Source: Anaerolineales bacterium (GTDB lineage Bacteria > Chloroflexota > Anaerolineae > Anaerolineales > UBA4823). From it: a stretch of DNA of 10,063 nucleotides. The translations under genes were made by a program, and so were the position numbers. Below, one piece after another: positions 1-6,325 of the stretch. The stretch covers positions 1 to 10,063 of the forward strand of contig JAQUAE010000039.1 in the NCBI GenBank assembly GCA_028687395.1, read 5' to 3'. Every line of letters begins with the position of its first letter. Positions within the stretch are counted from its first letter, which is position 1. The notes beneath the pieces are model-generated. The model was not told the origin of the DNA. It worked only from the letters and a program-made list of their open reading frames with translations, and made no database searches.

Positions 1-201
1 CCGTTCCTGCCAGCGGGAGCTGAATCCGGGCGCAGGGCTGAGCATAGGCGCCGTGTGCAGGGCGCCGCTCACTTCCTGCCAGTTGGTGGAGAGCTTCTGG
101 CAGGCCGCGCAGGCTTGCAGGTGCGCCTCCAGGTCGGCGCGCTCCACCGGGGAAAGCGGCTCCTCGCTAAAAATCCAATCCTCAAAAGGCCGGTGATTCA
201 T
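1..201 (-). CDS. Zinc-finger anti-sigma factor, 3' end cut by window edge
   Basis: This is the N-terminal 67 codons of a probable anti-sigma factor that should bind and hold inactive the ECF sigma factor encoded just upstream. The reading frame starts at ATG 201-199 and is still open at the left window edge, so the rest (normally a membrane span and an extracytoplasmic or sensory part) is not visible. The key evidence is a zinc-binding motif H-x3-C-x2-C at residues 27-34 (HLQACAAC), preceded by an acidic/aromatic helix (FEDWIFSEEPLS) and an ERADLEAHL stretch, the typical zf-HC2/ZAS anti-sigma head. The start lies 20 bases inside the end of the sigma gene, implying translational coupling and matched dosage. 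The frame was translated by hand from the reverse complement; the family call is firm, but membrane topology and the signal sensed cannot be told from this fragment. Confidence 0.85.
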   Translation of the reverse strand, partial: MNHRPFEDWIFSEEPLSPVERADLEAHLQACAACQKLSTNWQEVSGALHTAPMLSPAPGFSSRWQER

Positions 202-775
202 GGCGTGTCCTTTCTACCACTAACGCAGGCGACGGCGCATTCGCCCATTCTTGGACCAGTTCGCGCCGGGCGCGATGCAAACGGCTCTTTACTGCGCTCA
301 AGGTCAGCGAGAGAGCCTGGGAAATTTCTTCATAGGAAAAATCGTACCAATAATACATAACCACCGCCGCCCGATCCTGCGGGCTGAGCGTATCCAAGAG
401 GCGCTGGATGCGCCGCTGTTCCTCACCGCGGCTGAGGGCGGCCTCAGGACCCGGCTCGCCGTCTGGCAAATCGGGGTAGGGTAACTCCTCCACCGAGACG
501 ATCGTCATCCTGCGCTTGCGGATCTGGTCGATGCAATAATGCGCAGCGATGGACAACAGCCAGGTTGGAAAAGGGCGGCTGTTATCATAGCGGCGAAGGT
601 TCTTATACGCACGCAAGAAAGTCTCCTGAGCTGCGTCCTCAGCGTCGTTAGCATCGTTGAGCATGCGGTAACACAGGTTGTAAACCGGTTTTTGGTATGC
701 CTCGATCAGGCTGCCAAAAGCCTCAGGATCGCCTTTTTGCGCCCGGATGAGCCACGTGGACTCGTTGTCTTGCAC
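182..775 (-). CDS. ECF-type RNA polymerase sigma factor (sigma-70 family, RpoE/SigW-like)
   Basis: A 197-residue extracytoplasmic-function sigma factor that would redirect RNA polymerase to a stress or envelope regulon. Region 2 spans about residues 20-90, with the core-binding segment DAEDAAQETF (44-53), PFPTWLLSIA (68-77, normally F-x-x-W-L) and the basic IRKRR stretch (85-89). Region 4 spans about 122-173, with a helix-turn-helix in SYEEISQALSLTLSAVKSRLHRAR. An acidic, Pro-rich linker (about 97-118) separates them, and no region 1.1 or 3 is present, as usual for ECF proteins. The start is GTG at 775-773, with an AGGAG about eight bases upstream on the minus strand. The 3' end overlaps the anti-sigma gene by 20 bases, the standard sigma/anti-sigma pairing. 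The 22 or so residues after region 4 are not recognised. The exact ECF subgroup cannot be assigned by eye. Confidence 0.95.
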   Translation of the reverse strand: MQDNESTWLIRAQKGDPEAFGSLIEAYQKPVYNLCYRMLNDANDAEDAAQETFLRAYKNLRRYDNSRPFPTWLLSIAAHYCIDQIRKRRMTIVSVEELPYPDLPDGEPGPEAALSRGEEQRRIQRLLDTLSPQDRAAVVMYYWYDFSYEEISQALSLTLSAVKSRLHRARRELVQEWANAPSPALVVERTRHESPAF

Positions 776-828
776 AGCGTTGCTCCTATCCGTAGCGCGC
801 TAGCACTGCGCTTCGCGCCGGTCTGATG

Positions 829-858
829 ATATATACGCACTTCCTGGAGCCAGGTTGC
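829..858 (-). promoter_or_regulatory. Candidate promoter of the ECF sigma gene (weak)
   Basis: On the minus strand, GCAACC (858-853) is followed after 15 bases by CGTATATAT (837-829), about 55 bases before the GTG start. A -35 with an AAC core and a -10 beginning CGT is the usual look of ECF-dependent, often autoregulated promoters; TATATAT could equally be a housekeeping -10, though with no TTGACA-like -35. The -35 candidate falls inside the inverted repeat at 850-866. This rests on short-motif matching only. Confidence 0.25.
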
Positions 859-866
859 AAACCTGG
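850..866. repeat. Inverted repeat CCAGGTT-GCA-AACCTGG upstream of ECF gene
   Basis: Perfect 7-base arms (850-856 and 860-866) flank a 3-base centre. A further CCTGG (843-847) lies just beside it. The site is between the end of the hydroxyacid dehydrogenase gene and the sigma gene, both on the minus strand. It could be an operator overlapping the sigma promoter, a transcript hairpin, or a dispersed genomic repeat. No T-run follows on the minus strand, so a classical intrinsic terminator is unlikely. Confidence 0.5.
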
Positions 867-918
867 AAGCAAGGAGGAATGGGAGAGCAGTGATCTCCCT
901 GAGGGGAAACCACCCGCT

Positions 919-1824
919 TCACTTTGACTCTTCAACAAGGTGGATGCCCGCCAGCTCCTCGATCACCCCGACGACCGCCGAGTTGTCCAGGTCGGCCATG
1001 CCCATCTGCAACATAGCGTTGAACATCTGGCTGTGCAGCGCCGCGGCGGGCAAGGGGATGCCGTATTCTCGCGCCGTTTCCAGGACAATCGAGAGATCCT
1101 TGGCCTGCATGTACGCCTTGAAGCCCGGATGACGGTTGCCGGCGAACAGGCGCGGTGGCTTGACATCCAGCGTCCAACACTGCGCCGCGCCGCCGCGGAT
1201 GGCTTCTACCACCTTGCGCGGATCGGCGCCAGCCTTCTGGGCGAAGACCAGCAGTTCGGCCATCGCCACCATCTGTGCGGCGACCATCACCTGGTTGGCA
1301 GCCTTGGCGATCTGGCCGGCGCCCGCCTCCCCCACATGGGTGATGACCTTGCCCATGGCTTGAAAGACGGGCATCACCCGCGCCACGGCTTCCGCGGGAC
1401 CGCCAACCATGATGGCCAGCGTGCCCTGGCGCGCGCCAATATCACCACCGCTCACCGGCGCATCCAGGCTGAAGACGCCCTTTTCGGCCAGGGCTGCAGC
1501 GATGCGCCGCGCTGCGGCTGGCTTGATCGTGGAGTTATCCACTACAATCGTCCCCGGGCGCGCCCCCTCGATCACACCCCCAGGCCCCAACACCACCTGC
1601 TCCACATCCGGTGTATCCGGCAGATTGGTGAAAACCACGTCGACCTTGACCGCCGTCTCGGCCGGTGAGTTGGCACGAACGGCGCCCTCCGCCACCAACT
1701 CCGCCACTGCCGCCTGACTGCGATTGTGCACCACCAACGGGAAGCCGGCGCGCAGGATGTTGCGCGCAATCGATTTACCCATCAAACCCAAGCCAATGTA
1801 ACCAACGTTAATCTGGTCAGTCAT
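919..1824 (-). CDS. NAD(P)-dependent beta-hydroxyacid dehydrogenase, tartronate semialdehyde reductase (GarR/GlxR)-like
   Basis: A 301-residue soluble oxidoreductase of the 3-hydroxyisobutyrate dehydrogenase family, which interconverts beta-hydroxyacids and their semialdehydes. The N-terminal Rossmann domain shows GLGLMG at 11-16; HNR at 33-35, with Arg after the second strand, hints at NADPH use. The substrate signature DAPVSGG is at 121-127, the catalytic lysine is K174 in GQIAKAANQ, and KDL is at 242-244. The stretch AIRGGAA...LD and the PGF-x8-KDL spacing resemble GarR/GlxR (glycerate production from glyoxylate or glucarate routes) more than valine-degradation HIBADH, but substrate cannot be settled by eye. 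Length is normal for the family. ATG at 1824 has GGAGAGA just upstream. It lies 46 bases after the peptidase-like gene and may end a three-gene transcript; a short TCCC-TGAG-GGGA hairpin sits near 896-907 after the stop. Confidence 0.9.
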   Translation of the reverse strand: MTDQINVGYIGLGLMGKSIARNILRAGFPLVVHNRSQAAVAELVAEGAVRANSPAETAVKVDVVFTNLPDTPDVEQVVLGPGGVIEGARPGTIVVDNSTIKPAAARRIAAALAEKGVFSLDAPVSGGDIGARQGTLAIMVGGPAEAVARVMPVFQAMGKVITHVGEAGAGQIAKAANQVMVAAQMVAMAELLVFAQKAGADPRKVVEAIRGGAAQCWTLDVKPPRLFAGNRHPGFKAYMQAKDLSIVLETAREYGIPLPAAALHSQMFNAMLQMGMADLDNSAVVGVIEELAGIHLVEESK

Positions 1825-1870
1825 CTTCTCTCCTTATTCATAAAGTAGAATTTTCCAAATTCACGGCAGC

Positions 1871-2992
1871 TCACGCCGTACCACCACGCCTGACGAGCTC
1901 TGGCCCCCCGGCAGTGTCACGAACCTCCCACCCAAGGGCTTCGATTTGTTCTCGCAAGCGGTCGGCTTCGCCCCAAGCGCCCTGCCGTCGCGCCGCCGAG
2001 CGAGCGACCACTAAAGACATCACTTCCGGCGGCGGGGGCGTGGGTATATCACTGGCCGGCGCGGCTGCTTGCAGGGCGCGCTGCCAGGTTGTGGGTGAGA
2101 GGCCTTCCTCCGGCAAAGGGCAGCGATAGGGCCCCAACGCGCCAAGGGAGAAGGTCGCCCCGCTGGGATAGCGGCTGCCGGCTGCCTGGCGGTTCACCGC
2201 ACCCGCATCGCTTTCGCCGCTGGGCAGCAGGACTACACCGCCCTTCCCGGCCACCTGGCAGATTTCCGCCTGCAGGTCAATGAGCAGCGCAGTCTTCTCC
2301 TCCACCCCGACGATGGTCATGCCCGCAGGCAGGCGTGCAGCCAGTCCCTCGAAGCGCTCGACGCCCATGAAGCAGCGGCTGGTGTCCAATGATTCGCCGC
2401 CATCCTGGTTGTTCCAGTGCGGGATGAACACCAGTGGCAGGCCAAAGGGCTGGAAGAAATCCAAACCCGCTTTCCAGTTGGGCTCTTCGCCCACCTTGAA
2501 AATCTCGTAAACCGGCAGTGCATAGGCGCCGATGGCTATCAGCGCCGCGCTGGCGAAGACCAGGCAACCTCCCAGGCGGTGACGCGCAACCAGGTACTCC
2601 CAGGCCAGCGAGTGGCGTAGCTGGCGCACCGCATAGGACGGGCTCCCCGGGCCCATGAAGATCATGTCTGCGCGTAGCAACGGTGCGACGATCCCTTCCG
2701 CATCCGGGGAGAAAGGCGTGCCGCGCTTGCGGGCGGGGATCACCTGCACCCGCGGCGAGGGGTTTTGAAAACGCTGGCCAAGGAAATCGGCCACCCGCCC
2801 GGCGACCTGGGCTGAATTGAGCTCAAAACCGGCGGGTGTCTCCAAGACCGCCACTCGCGGTGAGGGGGGCATGCGCCGGAAGAGCAGGTCGAAGATCTTG
2901 CGCCCGCTGGCTGAGGTCTCACCGGAGCCGAACAGAGCGATTATCCCCGGTTGTGGCGCGCCTGCAGCATCAAGATTGGATTTCTCGATCAA
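1871..2992 (-). CDS. Peptidase S51/cyanophycinase-like protein with CysRS-type C-terminal segment
   Basis: A 373-residue protein with no clear named ortholog. Residues about 15-240 look like the class I glutamine-amidotransferase-like fold of peptidase family S51 (cyanophycinase, dipeptidase E): a first strand GIIALFGSGE (16-25), MGPGSPS (113-119) where S51 proteins have a GG-D/N-Q type loop, FASAALIAIG (146-155) at the nucleophile elbow with candidate serine S148, a histidine H192 in IPHWNNQDGG, and VGVEEKTALLID (228-239), which matches the GI-D/E-E-TA strand of cyanophycinases. The elbow reads S-A-A rather than the usual S-A-G, so activity is uncertain. Residues about 326-369 (ARRQGAWGEADRLREQI, then GW-E-V-x-DT-x-GG) closely resemble the C-terminal tail of cysteinyl-tRNA synthetase. 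No signal peptide or membrane span is seen. The start is TTG at 2992-2990 with GAGGGA about ten bases upstream; there is no better in-frame start. It follows the threonine dehydrogenase gene by 25 bases. Confidence 0.75.
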   Translation of the reverse strand: MIEKSNLDAAGAPQPGIIALFGSGETSASGRKIFDLLFRRMPPSPRVAVLETPAGFELNSAQVAGRVADFLGQRFQNPSPRVQVIPARKRGTPFSPDAEGIVAPLLRADMIFMGPGSPSYAVRQLRHSLAWEYLVARHRLGGCLVFASAALIAIGAYALPVYEIFKVGEEPNWKAGLDFFQPFGLPLVFIPHWNNQDGGESLDTSRCFMGVERFEGLAARLPAGMTIVGVEEKTALLIDLQAEICQVAGKGGVVLLPSGESDAGAVNRQAAGSRYPSGATFSLGALGPYRCPLPEEGLSPTTWQRALQAAAPASDIPTPPPPEVMSLVVARSAARRQGAWGEADRLREQIEALGWEVRDTAGGPELVRRGGTA

Positions 2993-3017
2993 AGGACACG
3001 TCCCTCGTGCAGCATTC

Positions 3018-4031
3018 CTATCCCTGGTAACGCTTGCGGATGTTGGGAATCAGGTAGTCGGAGAAGGAGCGCTCCAGGTCATATTCAGGGCTCCAGCCCC
3101 AATCCCGGCGGGCGTCGTGGTCGTTCATATCCGCCGGCCAGCTATCCACAATCCCCTGGCGTTTGTGATCCGGCTGGAAGGTTATCTGCGCCTTGGGGAA
3201 ATACTTCAGCACCCACTGGCGGAATTCCCCCGCCGAGAGGCTGTAGCTGGTGACGTTGTAAACCCGGCGGGTCAGGTCCTCGCGCCGCGCCCCGGCCAGC
3301 TTCAAGAGGGCGTTGATTGCATCCGGCATGGCCATGAAGGGGATGCGTGTGTCCTCGCGCACGAAACAGGCGTAGGGCTCGTTTTTCGCCGCAGCGTGGA
3401 GCATCTCCGGGCCGTAATCGCTCGTCCCTCCGCTGGGCATAGAAAAAGCAGATATCAACCCGGGAAAACGGACGGAGCGAAAATCCAGCATCACCGGGCG
3501 CTCTGCCGCCAGTTGGCGGTAGTAATCACTGAAGTAGACCCCCAACATCTCGCAATACAGCTTGTTGGAGCCGTACATCGTGCGTGGGTAATTCCACTCC
3601 CACTCTCGCACCTGGGGAAAGGATTCCTTGATCTTGAGTGTAGGCATGCCATACGCCGCCACCGAGCTGGGGAAGATGAACAACACAGGAGAGCCTCGCC
3701 ACTCGGATTGTTCCGCGGCCAACTGCAACAATCCCAGTGTGCCTTCCACGTTCACTCGGTGAGCTGTTTCGGGGGAGAATTCCGCCCGGGTAGAGAGCAA
3801 TGCCGCCAGGTGATAGATAGCTTCGACTTCATACTCGCTCACCAGGCGCTCCAGCAAGGCTTTGTCGCAGATGTCGCCCTGAATGTGGGTCGCCTTCCCG
3901 ATGAACTCCTCATCCAAGGGGCGGATATCCAGTGTGACCAGGTTTTGCACCCCCCGCTTGAGCAGGCTGTAGATCAGAGCCATGCCAATCTCACCGGAAG
4001 CACCAGTGATCAAGATGATCCTTTTTCGCAT
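3018..4031 (-). CDS. SDR-type L-threonine 3-dehydrogenase-like NAD-dependent epimerase/dehydratase
   Basis: A 337-residue extended short-chain dehydrogenase. Numbering from the ATG: Rossmann motif GASGEIG at 10-16, an acidic residue ending the second strand (D35 in TLDIRP) favouring NAD over NADP, active-site serines in PSSVAAYG (121-128) and the catalytic pair Y153/K157 in YGSNK. RFPGLISAF, the GGTSDYGPEML stretch and CFVREDTRIPFMAM match the SDR-type L-threonine dehydrogenases, which oxidise L-threonine to 2-amino-3-oxobutyrate, rather than sugar-nucleotide epimerases. The usual partner, 2-amino-3-ketobutyrate CoA ligase, is not in the window. An in-frame TTG lies one codon upstream (4034), but AAGGAGA at 4043-4037 is six bases from ATG 4031 and only three from the TTG, so ATG is chosen. 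It is first in a minus-strand group of three and divergent from purA. Confidence 0.87.
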   Translation of the reverse strand: MRKRIILITGASGEIGMALIYSLLKRGVQNLVTLDIRPLDEEFIGKATHIQGDICDKALLERLVSEYEVEAIYHLAALLSTRAEFSPETAHRVNVEGTLGLLQLAAEQSEWRGSPVLFIFPSSVAAYGMPTLKIKESFPQVREWEWNYPRTMYGSNKLYCEMLGVYFSDYYRQLAAERPVMLDFRSVRFPGLISAFSMPSGGTSDYGPEMLHAAAKNEPYACFVREDTRIPFMAMPDAINALLKLAGARREDLTRRVYNVTSYSLSAGEFRQWVLKYFPKAQITFQPDHKRQGIVDSWPADMNDHDARRDWGWSPEYDLERSFSDYLIPNIRKRYQG

Positions 4032-4047
4032 CAAAATCTCCTTCTCG

Positions 4048-4075
4048 TTTCCATTGGGATAGAATGTGCTAGAAT
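4048..4075 (+). promoter_or_regulatory. Candidate extended -10 promoter for purA
   Basis: TGCTAGAAT at 4067-4075 fits an extended -10 (TGnTATAAT). A weak -35 (TTTCCA, 4048-4053) lies 16 bases upstream. Transcription would start near 4082, giving a leader of roughly 105 bases before the purA ATG. The site overlaps the 5' region of the divergent threonine dehydrogenase gene, for which I could find no convincing promoter of its own. Motif match only. Confidence 0.4.
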
Positions 4076-4133
4076 GATAGCGAGGAAGCTGAAAACATTT
4101 CTACGCCCGACCCCAGATGCCTCCTTAATTTTA

Positions 4134-4152
4134 CATCAGATAGGCTCTGATG
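4134..4152. repeat. Perfect inverted repeat in the purA leader
   Basis: CATCAGA (4134-4140) and TCTGATG (4146-4152) are perfect 7-base arms around TAGGC. It lies 34 bases before the purA ATG and inside the predicted leader. It could be an operator for a dimeric repressor or a hairpin in the mRNA. No T-run follows and it does not resemble a known purine riboswitch. Function is unknown. Confidence 0.5.
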
Positions 4153-4186
4153 ACTTCCGCACTCGCTCACCAACCTGGAGTTTTCC

Positions 4187-5479
4187 ATGCCACTCGATAT
4201 TGTCGTCGGAACGCAATGGGGGGATGAAGGTAAGGGTCGCGTCGTTGACCTGCTCTCGGCCGGGGTGGATTTCGTAGCTCGATTCAACGGCGGAGACAAC
4301 GCCGGGCACACGGTGACCGTCGGCGATAAGACTTTCAAGCTGCACCTGGTCCCCTCCGGAATCATCCACCCGCACACCATCGGTGCGATCGGCAACGGCG
4401 TGGTGGTCAACCCGGCTATCCTGCTGCAGGAGATGGAGATGCTGCGCGCCGCAGGGGTGACGGTCTCTCCCGCGCGCCTGGTAATCTCTCACGCAGCGCA
4501 CCTGATCACCCCCGGGCACATCGCCCTGGATAAAGCCTTAGAAGGTCAGCGCGGCCAGGGCAAGATCGGCACCACCTTGCGCGGCATCGGTCCTGCCTAC
4601 ACCGAAAAGGTGGCGCGCAGCGGCTTGCGCGCCGGCGGCATGCTGCAACCGGAACGCTTCGGTCAGGCGATGCGCCAGCACATCGAGCGGGTCAATCATA
4701 CCCTGCGCCATCTGTACCAGGCTGAGCCCCTGGACAGCGAGCGCATCGCCCAGGAGTTTACCGAATACGCCCACCTGCTCAAGGGGTACATCGGCGACGT
4801 CTCGCTCCTGCTTACCCACGCCATGAACCGAGGCCAGCGCGTCCTGGCGGAGGGCGCACAAGGGACGCTGCTCGACCTGGACCACGGCACCTACCCATTC
4901 GTCACCAGCTCGAACCCGACCACGCCCGGGGCGTTGCTCGGCCTCGGACTGGGGGTAAACTGGGTCGAACGCGTCATCGGCGTCACCAAGGCGTTTCAAA
5001 CCAGAGTGGGCGAAGGCCCCTTCCCTAGCGAGCTGAATGGCGACGAAGCCGCCCGGCTGCGCGGCACTGGCGACAAACCCTGGGATGAATTCGGCGTGAC
5101 CACCGGCCGGCCGCGCCGGGTGGGCTGGTTGGACAGCGTATTGTTACGCTACGCGGCGCGGGTCAACGGGCTGACCGAGCTGGTGGTGACCAAGCTCGAC
5201 GTGCTCAGCGGCCTGGCCGCGCTCAAGATTTGTGTGGCCTACCGCGCCGACGGTCAGGAATTGCGCGAGCTGCCCTTCGGCCCCGCTGAGCTAGGCCAAT
5301 TCGAGCCAATCTACCTCGAGCTGCCTGGCTGGTCGCAGGACGTGATGGACGTGCGCCGTTGGGAAGACCTGCCCGAGCAAGCCCGTGCGTACGTCCTCCA
5401 GGTTGAGGATTTGTGCGCCGTGCCGGTGCGCATGGTCTCCGTAGGTCCCGAGCGCGATCAGGTGATCGAAATCGGATAG
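4187..5479 (+). CDS. purA: Adenylosuccinate synthetase
   Basis: Catalyses the GTP-driven joining of IMP and aspartate to adenylosuccinate, the first committed step from IMP to AMP, in the cytoplasm. The 430 residues are full length. Visible signatures are the P-loop-like QWGDEGKG (10-17) with catalytic D13, FNGGDNAGHT (33-42) with catalytic H41, TTLRGIGPAY in the IMP-binding region, EGAQGTLLDLDHGTYPFVTSS (a 20-odd residue block conserved across PurA, best recognised by EGAQG and HGTYPF), TGRPRRVGWLD and TKLDVLSG (guanine-base recognition). The ATG at 4187 has CTGGAG seven to twelve bases upstream and begins directly with the conserved IVVGTQWGDEG strand, so the start is secure. It is the first gene of a tightly spaced plus-strand group whose later members are unrelated to purine synthesis. 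No truncation or missing catalytic residue is seen. Confidence 0.98.
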   Translation: MPLDIVVGTQWGDEGKGRVVDLLSAGVDFVARFNGGDNAGHTVTVGDKTFKLHLVPSGIIHPHTIGAIGNGVVVNPAILLQEMEMLRAAGVTVSPARLVISHAAHLITPGHIALDKALEGQRGQGKIGTTLRGIGPAYTEKVARSGLRAGGMLQPERFGQAMRQHIERVNHTLRHLYQAEPLDSERIAQEFTEYAHLLKGYIGDVSLLLTHAMNRGQRVLAEGAQGTLLDLDHGTYPFVTSSNPTTPGALLGLGLGVNWVERVIGVTKAFQTRVGEGPFPSELNGDEAARLRGTGDKPWDEFGVTTGRPRRVGWLDSVLLRYAARVNGLTELVVTKLDVLSGLAALKICVAYRADGQELRELPFGPAELGQFEPIYLELPGWSQDVMDVRRWEDLPEQARAYVLQVEDLCAVPVRMVSVGPERDQVIEIG

Positions 5480-5502
5480 CATACCCGCACTTGGGCGATC
5501 GC

Positions 5503-6321
5503 ATGGACTCACGACCTGTCTCCACCCGCAAGCGAGGCGCCTGGCACTGGTCGGACCTGGCGCTCCTGGGGGTGTCGCTGCTCGCTGCCTACGCCCTGCA
5601 AGCCTGCGCGGTGCTGGCGGGTAGCGAGATCGTGTACGCCACCGATACGCCGTTACCTCCCACCCCAACGACTACACCGACCATCGTGTGGTTCCCGCCG
5701 ACGGCCACCACCGCCCCCTTCCCCACCCCGCTCATCACCCCCACGGTCGCGGTGCAAACACCAACGGGGAATATATTGTTCCGCGACCGGTTCGACGACC
5801 CAACCGCCTGGTCCCTGGGCGCCTCGGATACGAGCAGTGCCGCCCTCTCAGACCAGGAGCTCACCCTGGCACTGAACCAGCCGGGGGGATACATCTTCAG
5901 CCTGCGCAAGGAACCCATCTTGAGTGATTTCTACCTGGAAATCACCGCCTCTCCCAGCATCTGCCAGGGGAGCGACGAGTATGGAGTGCTCTTTCGCGTC
6001 TCACCGGCGTTGGAGTTCTACCGCTTCTCATTGTCCTGTGATGGCTATCTGCGCCTGGATCGCTTCATTAACGGCCACGCCTCCTCGCCGTACCCGCGCA
6101 CCATCAGCGGCGCGGTGCCCCCCGGCGCACCCAGCCTCTCGCGCATCGCCATATCGGTCGAGGGTAAGGAAATGATCTTCTTCGTCAACGACCTTTACCA
6201 ATTCACTGTGAGCGATCCCACCCTGACCAGTGGCACCTTGGGAGTGTTTGCCCGCTCCGGTGGCGAAAACGCGGTGACGGTGAGTTTTTCGGACCTCGTG
6301 GTGCGCCAGGTCTTGCATTAA
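5503..6321 (+). CDS. Secreted lipoprotein-like protein with TP-rich linker and beta-sandwich (LamG/DUF1080-like) domain
   Basis: A 272-residue exported protein of unknown function. From ATG 5503: a basic N-terminus (RKR at 9-11), a hydrophobic segment about 18-40 (LALLGVSLLAAYALQACAVL), a Thr/Pro-rich spacer at 47-88 (for example TPLPPTPTTTPT), then a domain of about 180 residues beginning ILFRDRFDD and made of alternating hydrophobic strands, like concanavalin-A-type sandwiches. LQAC at 32-35 could be a lipobox, though Gln at -2 is unusual; otherwise the segment is a membrane anchor. C154 and C179, in SICQGSDEYG and FSLSCDG, could form a disulphide. No catalytic residues are recognised; sugar or surface binding is only a guess. 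The frame is open upstream to 5413, inside purA, but the extra 30 residues are Arg-rich and would precede the signal sequence, so ATG 5503 is preferred; the Shine-Dalgarno is weak. It follows purA by 23 bases. Confidence 0.8.
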   Translation: MDSRPVSTRKRGAWHWSDLALLGVSLLAAYALQACAVLAGSEIVYATDTPLPPTPTTTPTIVWFPPTATTAPFPTPLITPTVAVQTPTGNILFRDRFDDPTAWSLGASDTSSAALSDQELTLALNQPGGYIFSLRKEPILSDFYLEITASPSICQGSDEYGVLFRVSPALEFYRFSLSCDGYLRLDRFINGHASSPYPRTISGAVPPGAPSLSRIAISVEGKEMIFFVNDLYQFTVSDPTLTSGTLGVFARSGGENAVTVSFSDLVVRQVLH

Positions 6322-6325
6322 CAAT

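Noticed and set aside
940..1668. Plus-strand open frame of 242 codons
   Set aside because: Antisense shadow of the beta-hydroxyacid dehydrogenase; low-complexity Arg/His-rich product with no motif.
1848..1862. Short AT-rich inverted repeat GAATTT-TCC-AAATTC between the peptidase-like and dehydrogenase genes
   Set aside because: Six A/T-dominated arms of this size arise easily by chance, and no promoter or T-run pairs with it.
4076..4186. Purine or other known riboswitch upstream of purA
   Set aside because: The leader lacks a recognisable three-way junction or conserved loops of the purine aptamer; only a simple inverted repeat is visible.
2817..4277. Long plus-strand open frame of 486 codons
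   Set aside because: It lies antisense to the threonine dehydrogenase-like gene and runs over the purA start; its translation is His/Arg/Gln-rich with no recognisable domain, while the opposite strand encodes a clear enzyme family.
5413..5502. Upstream extension of the lipoprotein-like gene by 30 codons
   Set aside because: It would overlap the purA end and add an Arg-rich stretch before a normal signal-like N-terminus, so ATG 5503 fits better.
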